A program made the position numbers and the translations under genes. Shown here one piece after another: positions 11,527 through 23,390 of a stretch of DNA of 64,000 nucleotides; the stretch's first letter is position 1; every line of letters starts with the position of its first letter. The stretch is from assembly GCF_033568475.1 (NCBI RefSeq), contig NC_133123.1:136918242-136982241 (forward strand), given 5' to 3'. The stretch comes from Henckelia pumila (taxonomy: Eukaryota > Streptophyta > Magnoliopsida > Lamiales > Gesneriaceae). The notes under the pieces are model-generated. The model was not told the DNA's origin. It saw only the letters and a program-made list of their open reading frames with translations, and made no database searches.

Positions 11527-11916
11527 ATGTCGGGTTGCCATTGGTGGTGCTATTTCGTCCCCAAAACACTCAGCAACCGAAACGCCGCCGATGCTTACTG
11601 TTCCAACCAGATCGTTCCTTCCTCCGCCGTGGCCGTCGTTTTCAGCTCCTGGCTCAACCGCCGTAGGAGAAGGTACTTGCTGCTGATTGCGTGCACCCCT
11701 TTTCTTGTCCCTATGTTGTGTGCCATGTGCCCTCTCCTTTGCGTGGCGGAGATATGTTTCTTGATTTTCCGGAGGAGGCAGGAGTCTGCGCCGGCGCCGG
11801 AGGGAAGTGGTGGAGTTGGGTCGCGCCTCTCATGTGGGGAGGGCGGAGGTGAAGTTTTGTTGCTGCAGCGATACTTGGAGGATCAGATGTTGCTTGTGGG
11901 AGGAGACGATATATGA
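11527..11916 (+). CDS. Small predicted membrane protein, unknown function
   Basis: An open frame of 129 residues from ATG 11527 (MSGCHWWCYFVPKTLSNRN) to TGA 11916. The frame is open further upstream but without another ATG. Visible features are a basic patch (NRRRRRY, about residues 44-50), a long Cys-rich hydrophobic stretch at about residues 50-80 (LLLIACTPFLVPMLCAMC and onward), a second basic patch RRR, then an Ala/Pro/Gly-rich tail. This looks like a protein with one long or two short membrane segments. The local GC content is higher than the surroundings, supporting coding. I do not recognise the family. It could also be a chance frame in a GC-rich transcript. Confidence 0.5.
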   Translation: MSGCHWWCYFVPKTLSNRNAADAYCSNQIVPSSAVAVVFSSWLNRRRRRYLLLIACTPFLVPMLCAMCPLLCVAEICFLIFRRRQESAPAPEGSGGVGSRLSCGEGGGEVLLLQRYLEDQMLLVGGDDI

Positions 11917-13847
11917 CCAGGGTATCGATGCGCAATACTTTGATGATTGTGCGAGCCGAGGGCTATTCTGCAATAAGAGAACTTGATCTTACATTAACTG
12001 GAACACACATCTGTACAAATTTTCTTTTTCTAGGTTTTGGAGATATGTCCGATTCCTTGGATTCCGAACAACATCAAGTTTACAATTTACAAATTCCCAA
12101 CTTGTCTACTTAGAATTTATATTTCACCTTGATTTTTTTTTTCCGTGAGCGAGTTAGTAATATCCGTCTCTAAATCCGTGAGTGATGTATATATAATGTT
12201 ATGTTATTAAAGGATTCTGAATTCTGAACAAAATGGCAACAATGAACAAGTCGATGCTAGAGAAACTTTCAGTTTGTAATACGAAATTGCCGATTATTAG
12301 TGCTAAATGTTGACGGTAATCGTTTCTAAAATACAACGATCACCAACAAGATAAAACAACACAACAAATATTTCGAACTTCAGCGAACAAAATAATGCAA
12401 CAACTTTTGTTTGTGAATAAATGATGGCGGAAAACTGAAAAGCAGAATGTTTTTCTTTTGTTAAACGTACGTTTTCTGCATACATAATCAGTCATATATA
12501 CAAACTGAAGTCTAAGGAACATGTCCTTTAGTCGAAAAATGCAAATTATATTATTTTTGACCGGTGTTTTCTGCATACATAATCAGTCATATATACAAAT
12601 CGAAGTCCAAGGAACATGTCCTTTAGTCGAAAAATGCAACCCATATTGTTTTTGATCGGCACGCGCTCGAGCGCCAAGGCATGGGTGGTGGCCGACCACG
12701 CGCGTGTTTGTTGCATCGACTAGCATCTTACCCTTTACAAAACATCCGGTGCTTTAAAGGTCCAATCTCATAATTCAAAGTTGGACTAGTTAAGTAGTAA
12801 AACACATTGAAATTTTTTCAATGTGAGACAAGCTCGTTTTCTTTAATTTATTCACATTTTTCCAACATATTTAGCTCACAAAATATAAATGAATGGGACA
12901 CGTTGAAAATGTTGAACATGAAGAACACATCATCTCGGGTCGTCCCTTATGAAAAAACTTTTAAGACTTTAATTCGGATGTACTTGAGCTCGTATTTGAT
13001 CCAAAGCTATTTTTCAAAAAATATTTTTTGATCGAATTTGATTCGGATGAAGGTCACTTCTGGGTTTGGTTCAAAATATTTAAACATTTCCACGTGATAT
13101 TCGAAATATATTTAGCCAATATGAAATTATATAATATATTAATAAAATATTAGAGGTGGTAAACATGTTCAAAGAAAACGTTGGATTAATTCGATCGAAT
13201 CTGATAATTTCAAATACACAAACTCTCTTACCAAACGATTTAGACGAATCTCTTTTTCAATTCGATTCAAGCCATCAGATCGACTGGATTTATTTATAAA
13301 ATTTTAAGTAAATATATGAATTCGTATATAATTCTGATTCGTAATCTTTTTCTTGTTGATTGATATAATTTATTTATATTTTAAAGAAGTCAATCGTATA
13401 TGTTATTTTTATTTGTAAAAATATTTACTTTTTAAAGTTTTTTTTTTGGACGTAATTCGGCATAAGACTTTATTTGTATGATGATTCATGATTGTATCCA
13501 TTCGTTTTATATTGTGCCAAAATTACGATACCATTTGTTTCAAGGTGATTGGTGATTGAAGTCCCATCATTTTCAGTGGTCCCGGGAGAAAATCGTTGAA
13601 CTTTTCACCAACACGATTTTAGTTAAAATGTTGAAACTGCAAAGAACCGAAGGGAACCAAACTTGAGGTGATCCAATTCTTCTTCATCATCATATCTTCT
13701 AGATTTGTGTTCCATACCAGTCCGAAAGTAGAAAATCCACAACAAGAATCACCTGGACCCAAAAAAGGCCGAATTGAAAAGCTGAAAAGCAACCAAAATC
13801 TTGGAAAAGAGCAAAAAACAAAGGGAGAATATAGATTATTTCAGCCG
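11917..13847. other. Intergenic, with bHLH promoter and leader at right
   Basis: No gene is recognised. It holds a two-copy tandem repeat at 12471-12660 and otherwise AT-rich unique sequence. The last 200 bp before 13848 is purine-rich and is the probable 5' leader of the bHLH gene; the frame is open upstream of that start, but the upstream peptide does not look like the family. Confidence 0.6.
12471..12660. repeat. Tandem duplication, two 95-bp units
   Basis: The unit GTTTTCTGCATACATAATCA... occurs at 12471 and again at 12566 with about 90% identity. Each unit contains AAGGAACATGTCCTTT, close to a palindrome. Function unknown; its position between genes would allow a regulatory role, but nothing shows one. 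Confidence 0.8.
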
Positions 13848-16461
13848 ATGCAACCGGCAAGTGGCGCTGAAAGTGGTGAGCTGAGTAGAAGTGGCGGACT
13901 CGCTAGGTTTCGCTCTGCTCCCGCGACTTGGTTAGAGGCCCTACTCGAATCCGACGAGGAATCTTCCGATGTCGTTTTCGAACTTCCTAAACCGCAGCCT
14001 GACGCGGCCACCGATTTGGACCTGCTGGAATCTACCGGAAGCGGTGGGCTGAGCAATTTCCTCAGGCAGAGCAGTTCTCCGGCCGAGTTTTTATCTGTTC
14101 TTAATAAGAACGATGGGTATTTTTCGGGCTTAGGAATTCCGGCGAGCTATGGTTATCCTTCGTCGACTTCGGCTAAGCGTGCTCGCCAAGGGGACATTTT
14201 GGACAAGCCGTCGCCTAAATTATCTTCTTCATCCCTTATGCCAGTAGTAAGTGTTTTGACCAAGATCTAATCAGTAGGCTGATTGGCGATGTTTTACGTA
14301 TCAAAATAGTACCGTTGTCATTCTTTGGAATGAGACTTTACTTCAGTTTGGGCTTACAAATATGTCGATTGGATTTTATGTTGACTGCTGCGTGGGGAAA
14401 TTGGGAGAAAAGATAGTGTTTTTGCTTTCAAGTTCTGATAGAACAAAGGTTTTATGTAATTTTCGAAAAACTAAATATAAAAACTGTATTATTCTTATTT
14501 TTCAATTGGAGGTTTTATGTAATTTCCCATATAGATACATACAGAGTATTTGAGAACATAGTCTGAAAATAATTTTATGATTGAATGAAAGTTATTGACT
14601 TTGTTGCTTCTCTATGATGGATTCGTCCCTCTCTTATTAATCATAGTCAGAGTTGTGTGTACCGAATACTGGATGTATTATGAGAGCTCTAGTCTGTAAT
14701 GCTTATGTACCTGGGCATAGTAAATACTTTCTTTTTTTTCTTTTATTGGTGAAGAAGGAGGAGACAGGTGGACAAGGAACGAACTTGTCGTTGGATGCTG
14801 AAATGGATAATCTTTTCGAGGATTCTATCATGTGTAGAGTTCGAGCAAAGCGTGGCTGTGCTACCCATCCTCGCAGCATTGCTGAGAGGGTATTTATGTT
14901 TTCTTTTCGATTCTTTCCAGTCCTAGTATCTCTTTGATTTCCAGAAACTCATGCTGCAATTTGCTGGTCAGCTGCTACATTCTGACAGCTATGAACTTCT
15001 TGGTTAATGTTTATCCTAACATTCCCCCCTCTTATAATCAGATGCGAAGAACACGGATTAGCGATCGGATAAGGAAGCTGCAGGAACTTGTCCCTGATAT
15101 GGATAAGGTAGTTTAGGGACAGACATTTCTCTTTTTGTTCTAGCTTTCTCTGCACTTGATCTTACTGTATAATCGAATAGATGAAGCTGCAATGCAATGC
15201 TAATAATTTAAGATGTTCAGTGGTTCCGTGCTGGGAAATCTTGTGATATGAGTTTGAGAAGTCTGATCACAAAGAATTTATTTATGTCAATTGCAGGTTT
15301 CTGTTGAGGCATTTTTGGATTGGTAAATTAAAATTCATCTGTCTGAAGCATTTAACCATGAACATAATGATGCCCATGATTAAAAACCTCAAATTAAACT
15401 ACTGGAATATCCGCTGCATTAGAAATATGAGAGAAATCTCTTAAATATTATCATTGATGACAAGAAGTCTATTGTGAGGATAGATTGGAGTCTCCTCTCC
15501 CTTTTGTGATAAAATTAATGAACGCAGTACAGAAAATTTTCCGGGCTTGATTTTCAAAATCTTATTCCTTCAAATATTCCAATAAAATTAATATTCCCTA
15601 TCATTTGTGTGAGGAAAGTGTAGGGCTAATCTTTTTTGCTTCATATTTTTGTCAACCATATGTGTATTTCTCTGTATCAACATATGTTATTTGCTATGAT
15701 CATTTGTTTAAGAATTTGGGAGAAGGCAAACTTTTACTTTTGTTACATGCAGCAAACAAACACGGCAGATATGTTAGAAGAAGCAGTAACTTATGTGAAG
15801 TTCCTTCAGAAACAGATCCAGGTTATTATTATATCATTCAAAAGTTATCTTATGGTTTGATTGAACTGATTAAAGTTGAATAATATTGGCCTTAAAGATA
15901 GCCATGGTTTCTACCGCGATTCTGTATATGAATATTACCTGGAATAAAGCATGCTCTTAATGCAGATTAATGAATTTACCTATGATCCGTCCCAGCTTTA
16001 GTTTGGATAAGATCTTAATGGTTGAATGCTTTTGTATTGCTTGATAAGTTTCCGCATAATTTGTATCTTCTCAAAAGGCAAAAATGGTGATGTAGTTATT
16101 TTTATTCTTGGAAATGGAATAATTTTGTAATTGACGTGGATGGTTTACAGGAAGATCATGAGGTGGTCAGCGGTCGTGAATGCTATTTAATTTAGTCTAT
16201 GCCTGTTCATTTGCACTCATGCACTTCTCTTGGCCATTCCATTTTCAGCGAACAAGCGCCCGTGCCGTGCAATTGCTGCATGAAATTGATATGAGTTTCT
16301 TGAGTCTCTATTTTTTTGTTCCAAGGTTCAGTATTTCTTGGGTATGTGATTCTGTTAAGTTGATTCAATATTACTTGATTTTGTTCTACTTTGCATGTGT
16401 CTAAATTTGGCAGGACCTGACCGATCATCAGAAGAACTGTAAATGCTCTTCAAAAGATTGA
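13848..16461 (+). CDS. bHLH transcription factor, FBH / bHLH80-81 type
   Basis: Five exons at 13848-14246, 14755-14889, 15042-15107, 15753-15821 and 16414-16461, all joined in phase 0, give 238 residues, close to Arabidopsis bHLH80/81. The N-terminus has the clade signature FRSAPATWLEALLE (about residues 22-35). A middle block, MDNLFEDSIMCRVRAKRGCA, leads into the basic region ATHPRSIAERMRRTRISDR, helix 1 (IRKLQELVPDMDK), the loop QTNTADMLEEA and helix 2 (VTYVKFLQKQIQ). The C-terminus ends CKCSSKD. Family members of this type bind E-boxes in the nucleus and in Arabidopsis include activators of CONSTANS; the role here is inferred from the family. The basic region is complete. The 14755 acceptor could be 3 bp further on without changing frame. 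Confidence 0.92.
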
Positions 16462-17704
16462 AAGGTGGATTTGCTTGTGTTATGTGTATGTATAGGTATC
16501 ATTAGGTAATGGTACATCCAAATTTCTTTACCTTTTTCTAAACTGTTATTCGATGCTTTTGAACATACAGGATTTTACAATGTTGAAGATCGTGAGCACC
16601 TGCTTCTATTAAATTTCTATTCTCTTGTATTTTCGGAGGAGTTGTAAAAATGTTGTATAAAGGTGATTTTTTTCACATTTGCCACGAACTTCAACTGTTG
16701 AACTACTTGCTTTTGTTCATAACATGCGCCTAAAATTTTCGATGTTGCGCCAACACCATGTGATATCATGTACAAGAGGCACCTGATTCAAATCTACTTT
16801 AAAACGTACGTGGATATTGGGTATCGTCCCAAGTGTTAATCTAAGAAGTTGTACATATATTTTTTCATGTAACGCAATGCTTTCTTGTAGTCTTTGGATT
16901 AAAGAATCACCCAACATACAGTTTCAGACTTCCATAACTGTTCCAAGAAACTCTTGATGTCACAATGATATTATTAGTAACAAATATGTTTTTAACAAAG
17001 TGGGTAAGAATTTTATTTTGAACATTTAGCTAAGCACAGTCAAAGCGTTTATTTTAAATTTTTCTTGGAGATACAGTATCTCTTTACCAACTAGAATATA
17101 TGATGGGTTCGAATTTGGTCCAATCAATCATTCTTATTTTTTGCCCAATTATTCGAAGGATTGTATGTTGGTTCTTAAGCTTTTATAACTACTCAGTTCA
17201 TTTCTATATTAATTTCATACATACCATGATATTTATAATATAATTAAATTGATATACAAATTTCCCCTATAAAAATCGTATCTATTTACAATGCAATAGT
17301 AATGCTTTTCAATTGTGTAAATAAAAATTGCTCATTTATGGATTCCGACTGGTTTGCTACGCTGTTACTTGTCCACCGATGTATTTCCTTGCCGTATATC
17401 GTTCAAGTGTTTAAGAAGAATTCGACTCATTGAATTCATCGGTTCCCAACAATTTCCTCCCCACGCCGTGAAGCCATATACCTTGCCCTGCGCCATGGCT
17501 GTGCCAGTTGAAAGCATAACCCTACTCAGAAGCTACCCGTACTCACATGCCGTAGGTTGCAGACCTGCAGTGAATCTCATGAAGTTGCTATCAATGGCAT
17601 TCGCCCAATATTTTGACTCATTCTTTACCAATAGTGCTTGGGTATCTGGGTTGTTTTGGGTTTAGTCAATTCAAGACGAATACAGATAAGCTGGCCTCTT
17701 AGTA
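16462..17704. other. Intergenic between bHLH and PPR genes
   Basis: Holds the bHLH 3' untranslated region and the PPR promoter. A 103-residue frame at 17354-17665 resembles no family I know and lacks convincing coding character. No RNA gene or repeat is obvious. Confidence 0.5.
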
Positions 17705-19735
17705 ATGGCTTTGCAGGAGATCAAAGCAACTCTTTTTAATGGCTCCACTTCATTCATCCACCTCAAGCACATTCACGCACGTCTTTTCCGCTTTCATTTC
17801 CATCAAAACCATTATCTTTTGAATATGCTTTTGAAGTCCACTTTCAAGTTCAACCTTCCCAGCTACGCAACAGCAGTCTTTAGCCAAACCCACGAGCCCA
17901 ATATCTTTTTATACAACACCATGATCAGTGGGTTGGTGTCGAATGATTGTTTTAATCAAGCTATCGACCTCTTCCACTCGATGCGTAAAGAATGCTTTCT
18001 GCCGAACAATTTCACTTTCCCGTTTGTGCTCAAGTCTTGCGCAAGAAAATTTGACTTTAAGTTAGGTGTGAAGGTTCATTCTCTTGTCGTGAAAGTGGGT
18101 TTTGACCGTGATGTGTTTGTGAATACCGGGCTGGTCTCTTTTTATGCTAAGATGGAGACTATGCAAGATGCACAAAAGGTGTTTGATGAGATTCCCGAGA
18201 AGAACGTGGTTTCTTGGACTGCAATAATGAGTGGTTACATTGGGACTGGGAAATTTAGTGAGGCCATTGGCTTATTCAGGAAGTCATTAGAATTGGGTTT
18301 GAGGCCGGATAGTTATTCACTCGTCCGGGTTTTGTCAGCATGTTCTCAACTGGGGGATTTGGCGGCTGGTGAGTGGATTCATAACTATATTGTGGATGCA
18401 GGAATGGGAAGAAATGTGTTTGTAAGTACTTCATTAGTAGACATGTATACCAAGTGCGCAAGCATGGAGAAGGCTATTGCTGTATTTGAAGATATGCCTG
18501 AAAGGGATGTTGTTTCCTGGAGTGCTGTGATTCAGGGTTATGCAGCAAATGGGCATCCAAAAGAGGCTTTAGAGATTTTTCATAGAATGCGAAAGGAAAA
18601 CTTTAAACCAGATTGCTACGCCATGGTTGGGGTACTTTCTGCATGTGCAAGGCTGGGAGCTCTAGAAATGGGAGAGTGGGCTAGTGGTTTGATGGAGCGG
18701 GAAGATTTTCTATCAAATCCTGTTATGGGGACTGCTTTGATTGACATGTATGCTAAATGTGGGAAAATGTCTGTTGCTTGGGAAATTTTCAAAGAGATGA
18801 AAGAAAAGGATCTTGTCATTTTTAATGCGGTAATATCTGGTTTAGCTATGAGCGGCCACGTTAAAACTGCATTTGGTTGTTTTGTGCTAGTAGAAAAATG
18901 TGGGCTGAGGCCAGATGGAAAAACGTTCCTTGGTCTGCTTTGTGGATGCACTCATGCCGGTCTTGTCAATGATGGCCGCCGTTATTTTAATGGCATGGGT
19001 TGCTTCTATTCTTTAGCACCTACTATTGAGCATTACGGATGCATGGTTGATCTTCTCTCTCGAGCTGGTTTGTTGGATGAAGCCCATCAAATGATAAAGA
19101 GTATGCCAATTCAGGCCAATGCTATTGTTTGGGGAGCTTTGCTGGGTGGTTGTCGTTTGCACAAGGATATGCAATTGGCTGAACTTGTTTTGAAGCAATT
19201 AATTGAGTTGGAACCTCGTAACTCGGGAAACTATGTTCTTTTATCAAATATTTACTCAGCTAATCAGAGATGGAATGAATCCGAAAATATAAGGTCAATT
19301 ATGAGCGAGAGGGGCATCAGTAAAGTGCGTGCCTACAGTTGGATAGAGATAGATGGAGTTGTTCATGAGTTTCTTGTTGGCGACACTTCCCATCCTTTGT
19401 CAGATAAGATATACGGTGAACTTATTGAGCTGGACAAAAAATTGAGAGCAGCTGGCTATGTTCCTACAACAGAATTTGTGCTCTTTGACATTGAAGATGA
19501 AGAAAAAGAGCATTTCCTGGGTTACCACAGCGAGAAGCTTGCTCTCGCATTTGGCTTGATCAGTACCAAGCAGAATTCCATCATCCGAATTGTTAAAAAC
19601 CTTAGGGTATGTGGTGACTGTCATACAGCAATAAAGCTCATCTCAAAGATTACAGGTAGAGAAATTATTGTCAGGGACACCAACCGTTTCCATCATTTTA
19701 CTGATGGATTTTGTTCATGTAAAGATTATTGGTGA
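17705..19735 (+). CDS. PLS-DYW pentatricopeptide repeat protein, At3g08820-like
   Basis: An intronless gene of 676 residues, typical of the DYW subgroup. After a short N-terminus the protein is a run of PPR motifs of the P-L-S pattern (NIFLYNTMISGLV, NVVSWTAIMSGYI, DVVSWSAVIQGYA, DLVIFNAVISGLA), then E and E+ motifs and a complete DYW cytidine-deaminase-like domain. The deaminase zinc motif is visible as HSE (H608, E610) and CGDC (C636, C639), and the chain ends CSCKDYW. Such proteins are targeted to mitochondria or plastids and act in C-to-U editing of specific transcripts. Order and wording of the motifs closely match what I remember of Arabidopsis At3g08820 (685 residues). The editing target is unknown. 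The first ATG is used; the leader is short for a targeting peptide. Confidence 0.93.
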   Translation: MALQEIKATLFNGSTSFIHLKHIHARLFRFHFHQNHYLLNMLLKSTFKFNLPSYATAVFSQTHEPNIFLYNTMISGLVSNDCFNQAIDLFHSMRKECFLPNNFTFPFVLKSCARKFDFKLGVKVHSLVVKVGFDRDVFVNTGLVSFYAKMETMQDAQKVFDEIPEKNVVSWTAIMSGYIGTGKFSEAIGLFRKSLELGLRPDSYSLVRVLSACSQLGDLAAGEWIHNYIVDAGMGRNVFVSTSLVDMYTKCASMEKAIAVFEDMPERDVVSWSAVIQGYAANGHPKEALEIFHRMRKENFKPDCYAMVGVLSACARLGALEMGEWASGLMEREDFLSNPVMGTALIDMYAKCGKMSVAWEIFKEMKEKDLVIFNAVISGLAMSGHVKTAFGCFVLVEKCGLRPDGKTFLGLLCGCTHAGLVNDGRRYFNGMGCFYSLAPTIEHYGCMVDLLSRAGLLDEAHQMIKSMPIQANAIVWGALLGGCRLHKDMQLAELVLKQLIELEPRNSGNYVLLSNIYSANQRWNESENIRSIMSERGISKVRAYSWIEIDGVVHEFLVGDTSHPLSDKIYGELIELDKKLRAAGYVPTTEFVLFDIEDEEKEHFLGYHSEKLALAFGLISTKQNSIIRIVKNLRVCGDCHTAIKLISKITGREIIVRDTNRFHHFTDGFCSCKDYW

Positions 19736-21500
19736 GGCATTGTAGACCAGAGCGTTTGGCTGTCTTACCAATTGCCGTAGCTGACAGTTAAAATGCAAAT
19801 CATAATTTGTAAAGCAACTCAATCATCATATTTGTATGATTGTATCACTCTTCCAGTCGGAGTTCCTGTTGCTCCGCGCACGTATAAGAAGACAAGGAAA
19901 TGGTAACCAAATTGTGCTTGTTTGGAAAATACATGGAGATCATCACTCTTCAGATTAAGACAGAAGCTTTGGTGAGAGCAAGGCCTAAAGTCATTGATGG
20001 ATCATCAATACAATGAAATCCAAGAAACTATTCCCAATGGCCTTTAGATTTCCTTCTGTCAAATGCAAAATGCTGTGAAGGAAAGTTAAGTTGTCTCACT
20101 GTGCTAATCGACACATCGATTGAGTTCAGAAGGTGATGCACATTGCTTCTCCGTTTTGCATGTAAATGGTTTCTCCATTTTATCTAGCATAAACTCGCTT
20201 GGAAATTCTGGACAAATTGCAGTTACACAGTGGTTCATTTTTCAGGAATGGACGGGGCATAAAATGTCAAAGATCAAAAGGTCGATTTGACGATTTATCC
20301 TGTGTGACATGTCCAATGGGAGGCAATTACCCTTGTTGTATAGGTTTATCAAAAAACTACTCTCCATATCTCATCATACTTCCCAACTCATTTGGTTTAT
20401 TGGGATTTTTTTATTCTCTCCAATAATATCTTCAGGTGGCCCATTTCGAGATTATGAAAGAGAGAGCATGCATGCCTTGAGTTTTTCAAGGATCCAAGAT
20501 ATGTAGCTATTAATAATGATTTATGCCCCGAACTCTACAATTTTAGTTACTTCACAAGACCTACTCCAAGGATCCAAACATTTTACGAAGCATTTATAAA
20601 TTTTTTTAAAGGAAATTTATAATTTATTAATTGTTTTTTTAGCAAACTTTATTAATTGTGCTTGGATGACAAACATTAGCATCTTTCTTGAATTCTCAAC
20701 GTTCACTAGTAGCCGAAGGTTGCGTCTATATTTCAATTTGATGAAGTAAATAAGGGGGGGCCCAAAAGGTCAAATATCATGCAATTCAAAGATCTCGCAG
20801 TCGCAGTCCAATTACACAATTTTCAAATGAAAGACTAATGTTTGGTAGAGCAAATATTGGGGTTTCTTTTCATTTTTATTTATATTTGTTTTGCCCTTTC
20901 GAAAATCAAGATTGGGTCTATCTTGAGTTCAATAAATTAAGGTAAGTTAAGACTGGGAAAAGTCTATGCTCCTCTCCTAGTCCTGGATATGCCACCAATC
21001 AATCGTATCGATATGATACTCTGTCCATGATGTGATTATTATGTCAGATCTTGGAATGATAATCTTATAATAAAATTTTAAAAAAATTTATATTTTTTGC
21101 CCAATTTATGCGAAAAAAGTAATATCCTAAATGTTGGTTTCTAAACATTCTTTATTAACATGTCCCCATGTTTTCGTTCCAATCAGATTATATAAATATT
21201 GCAGGGAACCCATTTTATATCAAATCATACCGAAAGTAAATATTTGTGTTTTTTGGTCACACCTACCCATAATTCCTAAAGAATACCTGAATAAACACAT
21301 AATTTATACGAGCGAAGAAATTATTAAGACAGCATTGATTTCCCCATTTTAGTTAACAAAGAAAAGAGTGAGAGAAAAAATTTCAAAGACTTTTATGAGA
21401 CAATTTTAAGAATAAATTTTGTAATTTAATATGATCTCACCTATTAAAATATTATTTTCATGCTAAAATATTGTTTTTCTTTGTAATGGGTGGGGTAAAT
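19736..21500. other. Intergenic, no gene seen
   Basis: The PPR 3' untranslated region and then AT-rich unique sequence. Short open frames at 20199-20506 and 21131-21352 show no family resemblance. No recognised repeat apart from homopolymer runs. Confidence 0.6.
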
Positions 21501-21509
21501 CCGTTTTAC

Positions 21510-21671
21510 GGTTTAGTGCATGTCGTCCGCAGGGCACTACCCTACGGGTGACGTGTATGCCTATGATTGGTCAAAATTCGTGGGTCCCACGTAGGTTCCA
21601 CTGATTTTAACCAATCATGAACCGCCACGTCGCCTGCAGGGCACTACCCTGCGAGTAGCATCGACTCAACT
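21510..21671. mobile_element. 162-bp Mutator-like MITE with hairpin ends
   Basis: Flanked by a perfect 9-bp direct repeat CCGTTTTAC (21501-21509 and 21672-21680). Both ends carry a small hairpin around GGGCACTACCC (left CCGCAGGGCACTACCCTACGG, given without its last base), followed inward by GACGTG and ATTGGT.AAAAT. It is non-coding. It shares the TCGATGCTA...(stem)...AGTGCC layout with the big element at 6762-10588 and the fragment at 30763-30915. Confidence 0.75.
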
Positions 21672-21680
21672 CCGTTTTAC

Positions 21681-23390
21681 ATAGACATGTCATTGTCTTG
21701 CAAGACACATATTTTTTAAAAACAAAATATCTATACTATAAAACATTAGTCTCTTAAACTAACCATTTTTTATGACTTTGGTATAACACTTTTACATGCA
21801 AAAAAATAAGATGACAAAATTATTAAATTTTTATTTAATTAAAAATATCATAAAAATCTATTTTAAAAACCAGTCTACATTCAAAAATCTTTTAAATTTA
21901 TAAAAAAATGTTTATATATCTTATATATCTATATTATTAAATTTTAAGATATCAATCCTAATTATATTAATTATATAAGCACGCAACAAGTAGTGTATAT
22001 AAAATAAATATGGTATTGAGACAAAAATAATTTTTACTAAGTACTTGTGAATATAAGAGGAAGTACACTTTACAGAAAGGATGACGAGGGAAATTAGGTC
22101 CAAACAAAGCCTTATGTCACTCACTCACTCCACAGACCATAAAATCTTGTACTTTATTGTTTGTCAAGCACATCAAATTCATTCATTCCCAGGCGACGAT
22201 GATGATGATGGAGGAAAGATGGGACCCACTGGGCAGGCAGATGTAATTCTTGGCGGTCCCACCTTTCAGCTAGTCTGGGGAGGTCCCACCTATCCCCTCC
22301 GCACTTTCATCTGTCGCACTCGGCAGTCAGGAGCACACATCACACACATTGACTGGCGTCGGCTGGACAAGCCCCCCTTTGTTTGCATTCGCGAATCACG
22401 CGTTTGGTAGCGATAAAGATCCCATCTTTCTTCCTTTTTCTTCTTGGGTTTTGTTTTTAAAAGCCAAGTTCGATGTCTCTGCATCTTTCTTGAGTTGTGT
22501 TGGAGTATATTTGTATGATTATAAGTTTCGGTCGCTTTCAACTTCTGTTTTTGGGAGGAAAAGGTGAGAGCTTGGTAATGGTTGGTTGGACTTTTCGAAG
22601 TGGAGATAGCAAAAGGGAGAGAAAGATTGAAGCCAAAAGCTGTGAAGCATTTTCTTTTTTCCCATTTGCCATTCATTTTTATGTCGTCTGAGTCGACCTT
22701 GATTCTAAGATTTGAATGGATCAAAGTTTTTGCCTTTCTCTCAGGTGTGTTTCTCTGCTTTCTCTTTTCATCTAATGATGTCATTTATGAGAGAACATGC
22801 AGTTGTTTGCCTGTGGTTCTTTTTTTGAAGGTCAGGTTGTATGTTTTGTTTCTTTTGTTCTTGTGTGGGGCACATGAATGAAGCTGTAAAACTTGAACTA
22901 CATCATCTGAGTTTTATTACGGTTTTTTTTAATCCATTTTGGTTTTGGAAACTTGAGGTTTGCTCTTTTGCTGCCATAAATTTAGCGGATACATGTTGGA
23001 TCCATTCAATTTTGACGGTATTATGATTGTGCTTATGTCGGTGTTTGTATCTCTATTCTGTATCATTTTTTTTTCTTTTTTCAGCAATATATTTTGTCAA
23101 ATTTTGAGCCTTCGTCTGAATTTTGTTTGTTTTTTTTTTTTTCCAGTCTGATATTAGTATGGTAAAATTTATGATGCTTTTCCAGCTTCGACATCGGATG
23201 ATCCACATTCCATGTTGTGTTGTATTTTGCCTAGATTATGATGAACCATTTTTGCAGGGTTCCTCATGGTTCAGCTATGACTTGTCCATTGTGGTTTTGT
23301 CGCCAGATTTTGTAAGCTTGAGATTTAGTTTTTGGACGCAGAAAGATATATGGCTGACATTGATAGAAAAGTTGAGATTTGTGAAGCTAG
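21681..23390. promoter_or_regulatory. Upstream region and probable leader of the DLN-protein gene
   Basis: AT-rich up to about 22080, then a more GC-balanced promoter-like stretch. It contains three class-I TCP-type sites, GGNCCCAC, at 22222-22229, 22255-22262 and 22282-22289, all in one orientation within 70 bp. T-rich sequence with possible splice sites follows up to the coding region, suggesting one or more 5' untranslated or short coding exons that I could not fix. Confidence 0.5.

Noticed and set aside
13668-13847. In-frame extension upstream of the bHLH start
   Set aside because: Family members start at MQP..., and the upstream part lacks an ATG; it is treated as 5' leader.
17354-17665. 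103-codon frame upstream of the PPR gene
   Set aside because: No recognised domain, no supporting splice or codon evidence; probably promoter or leader sequence.
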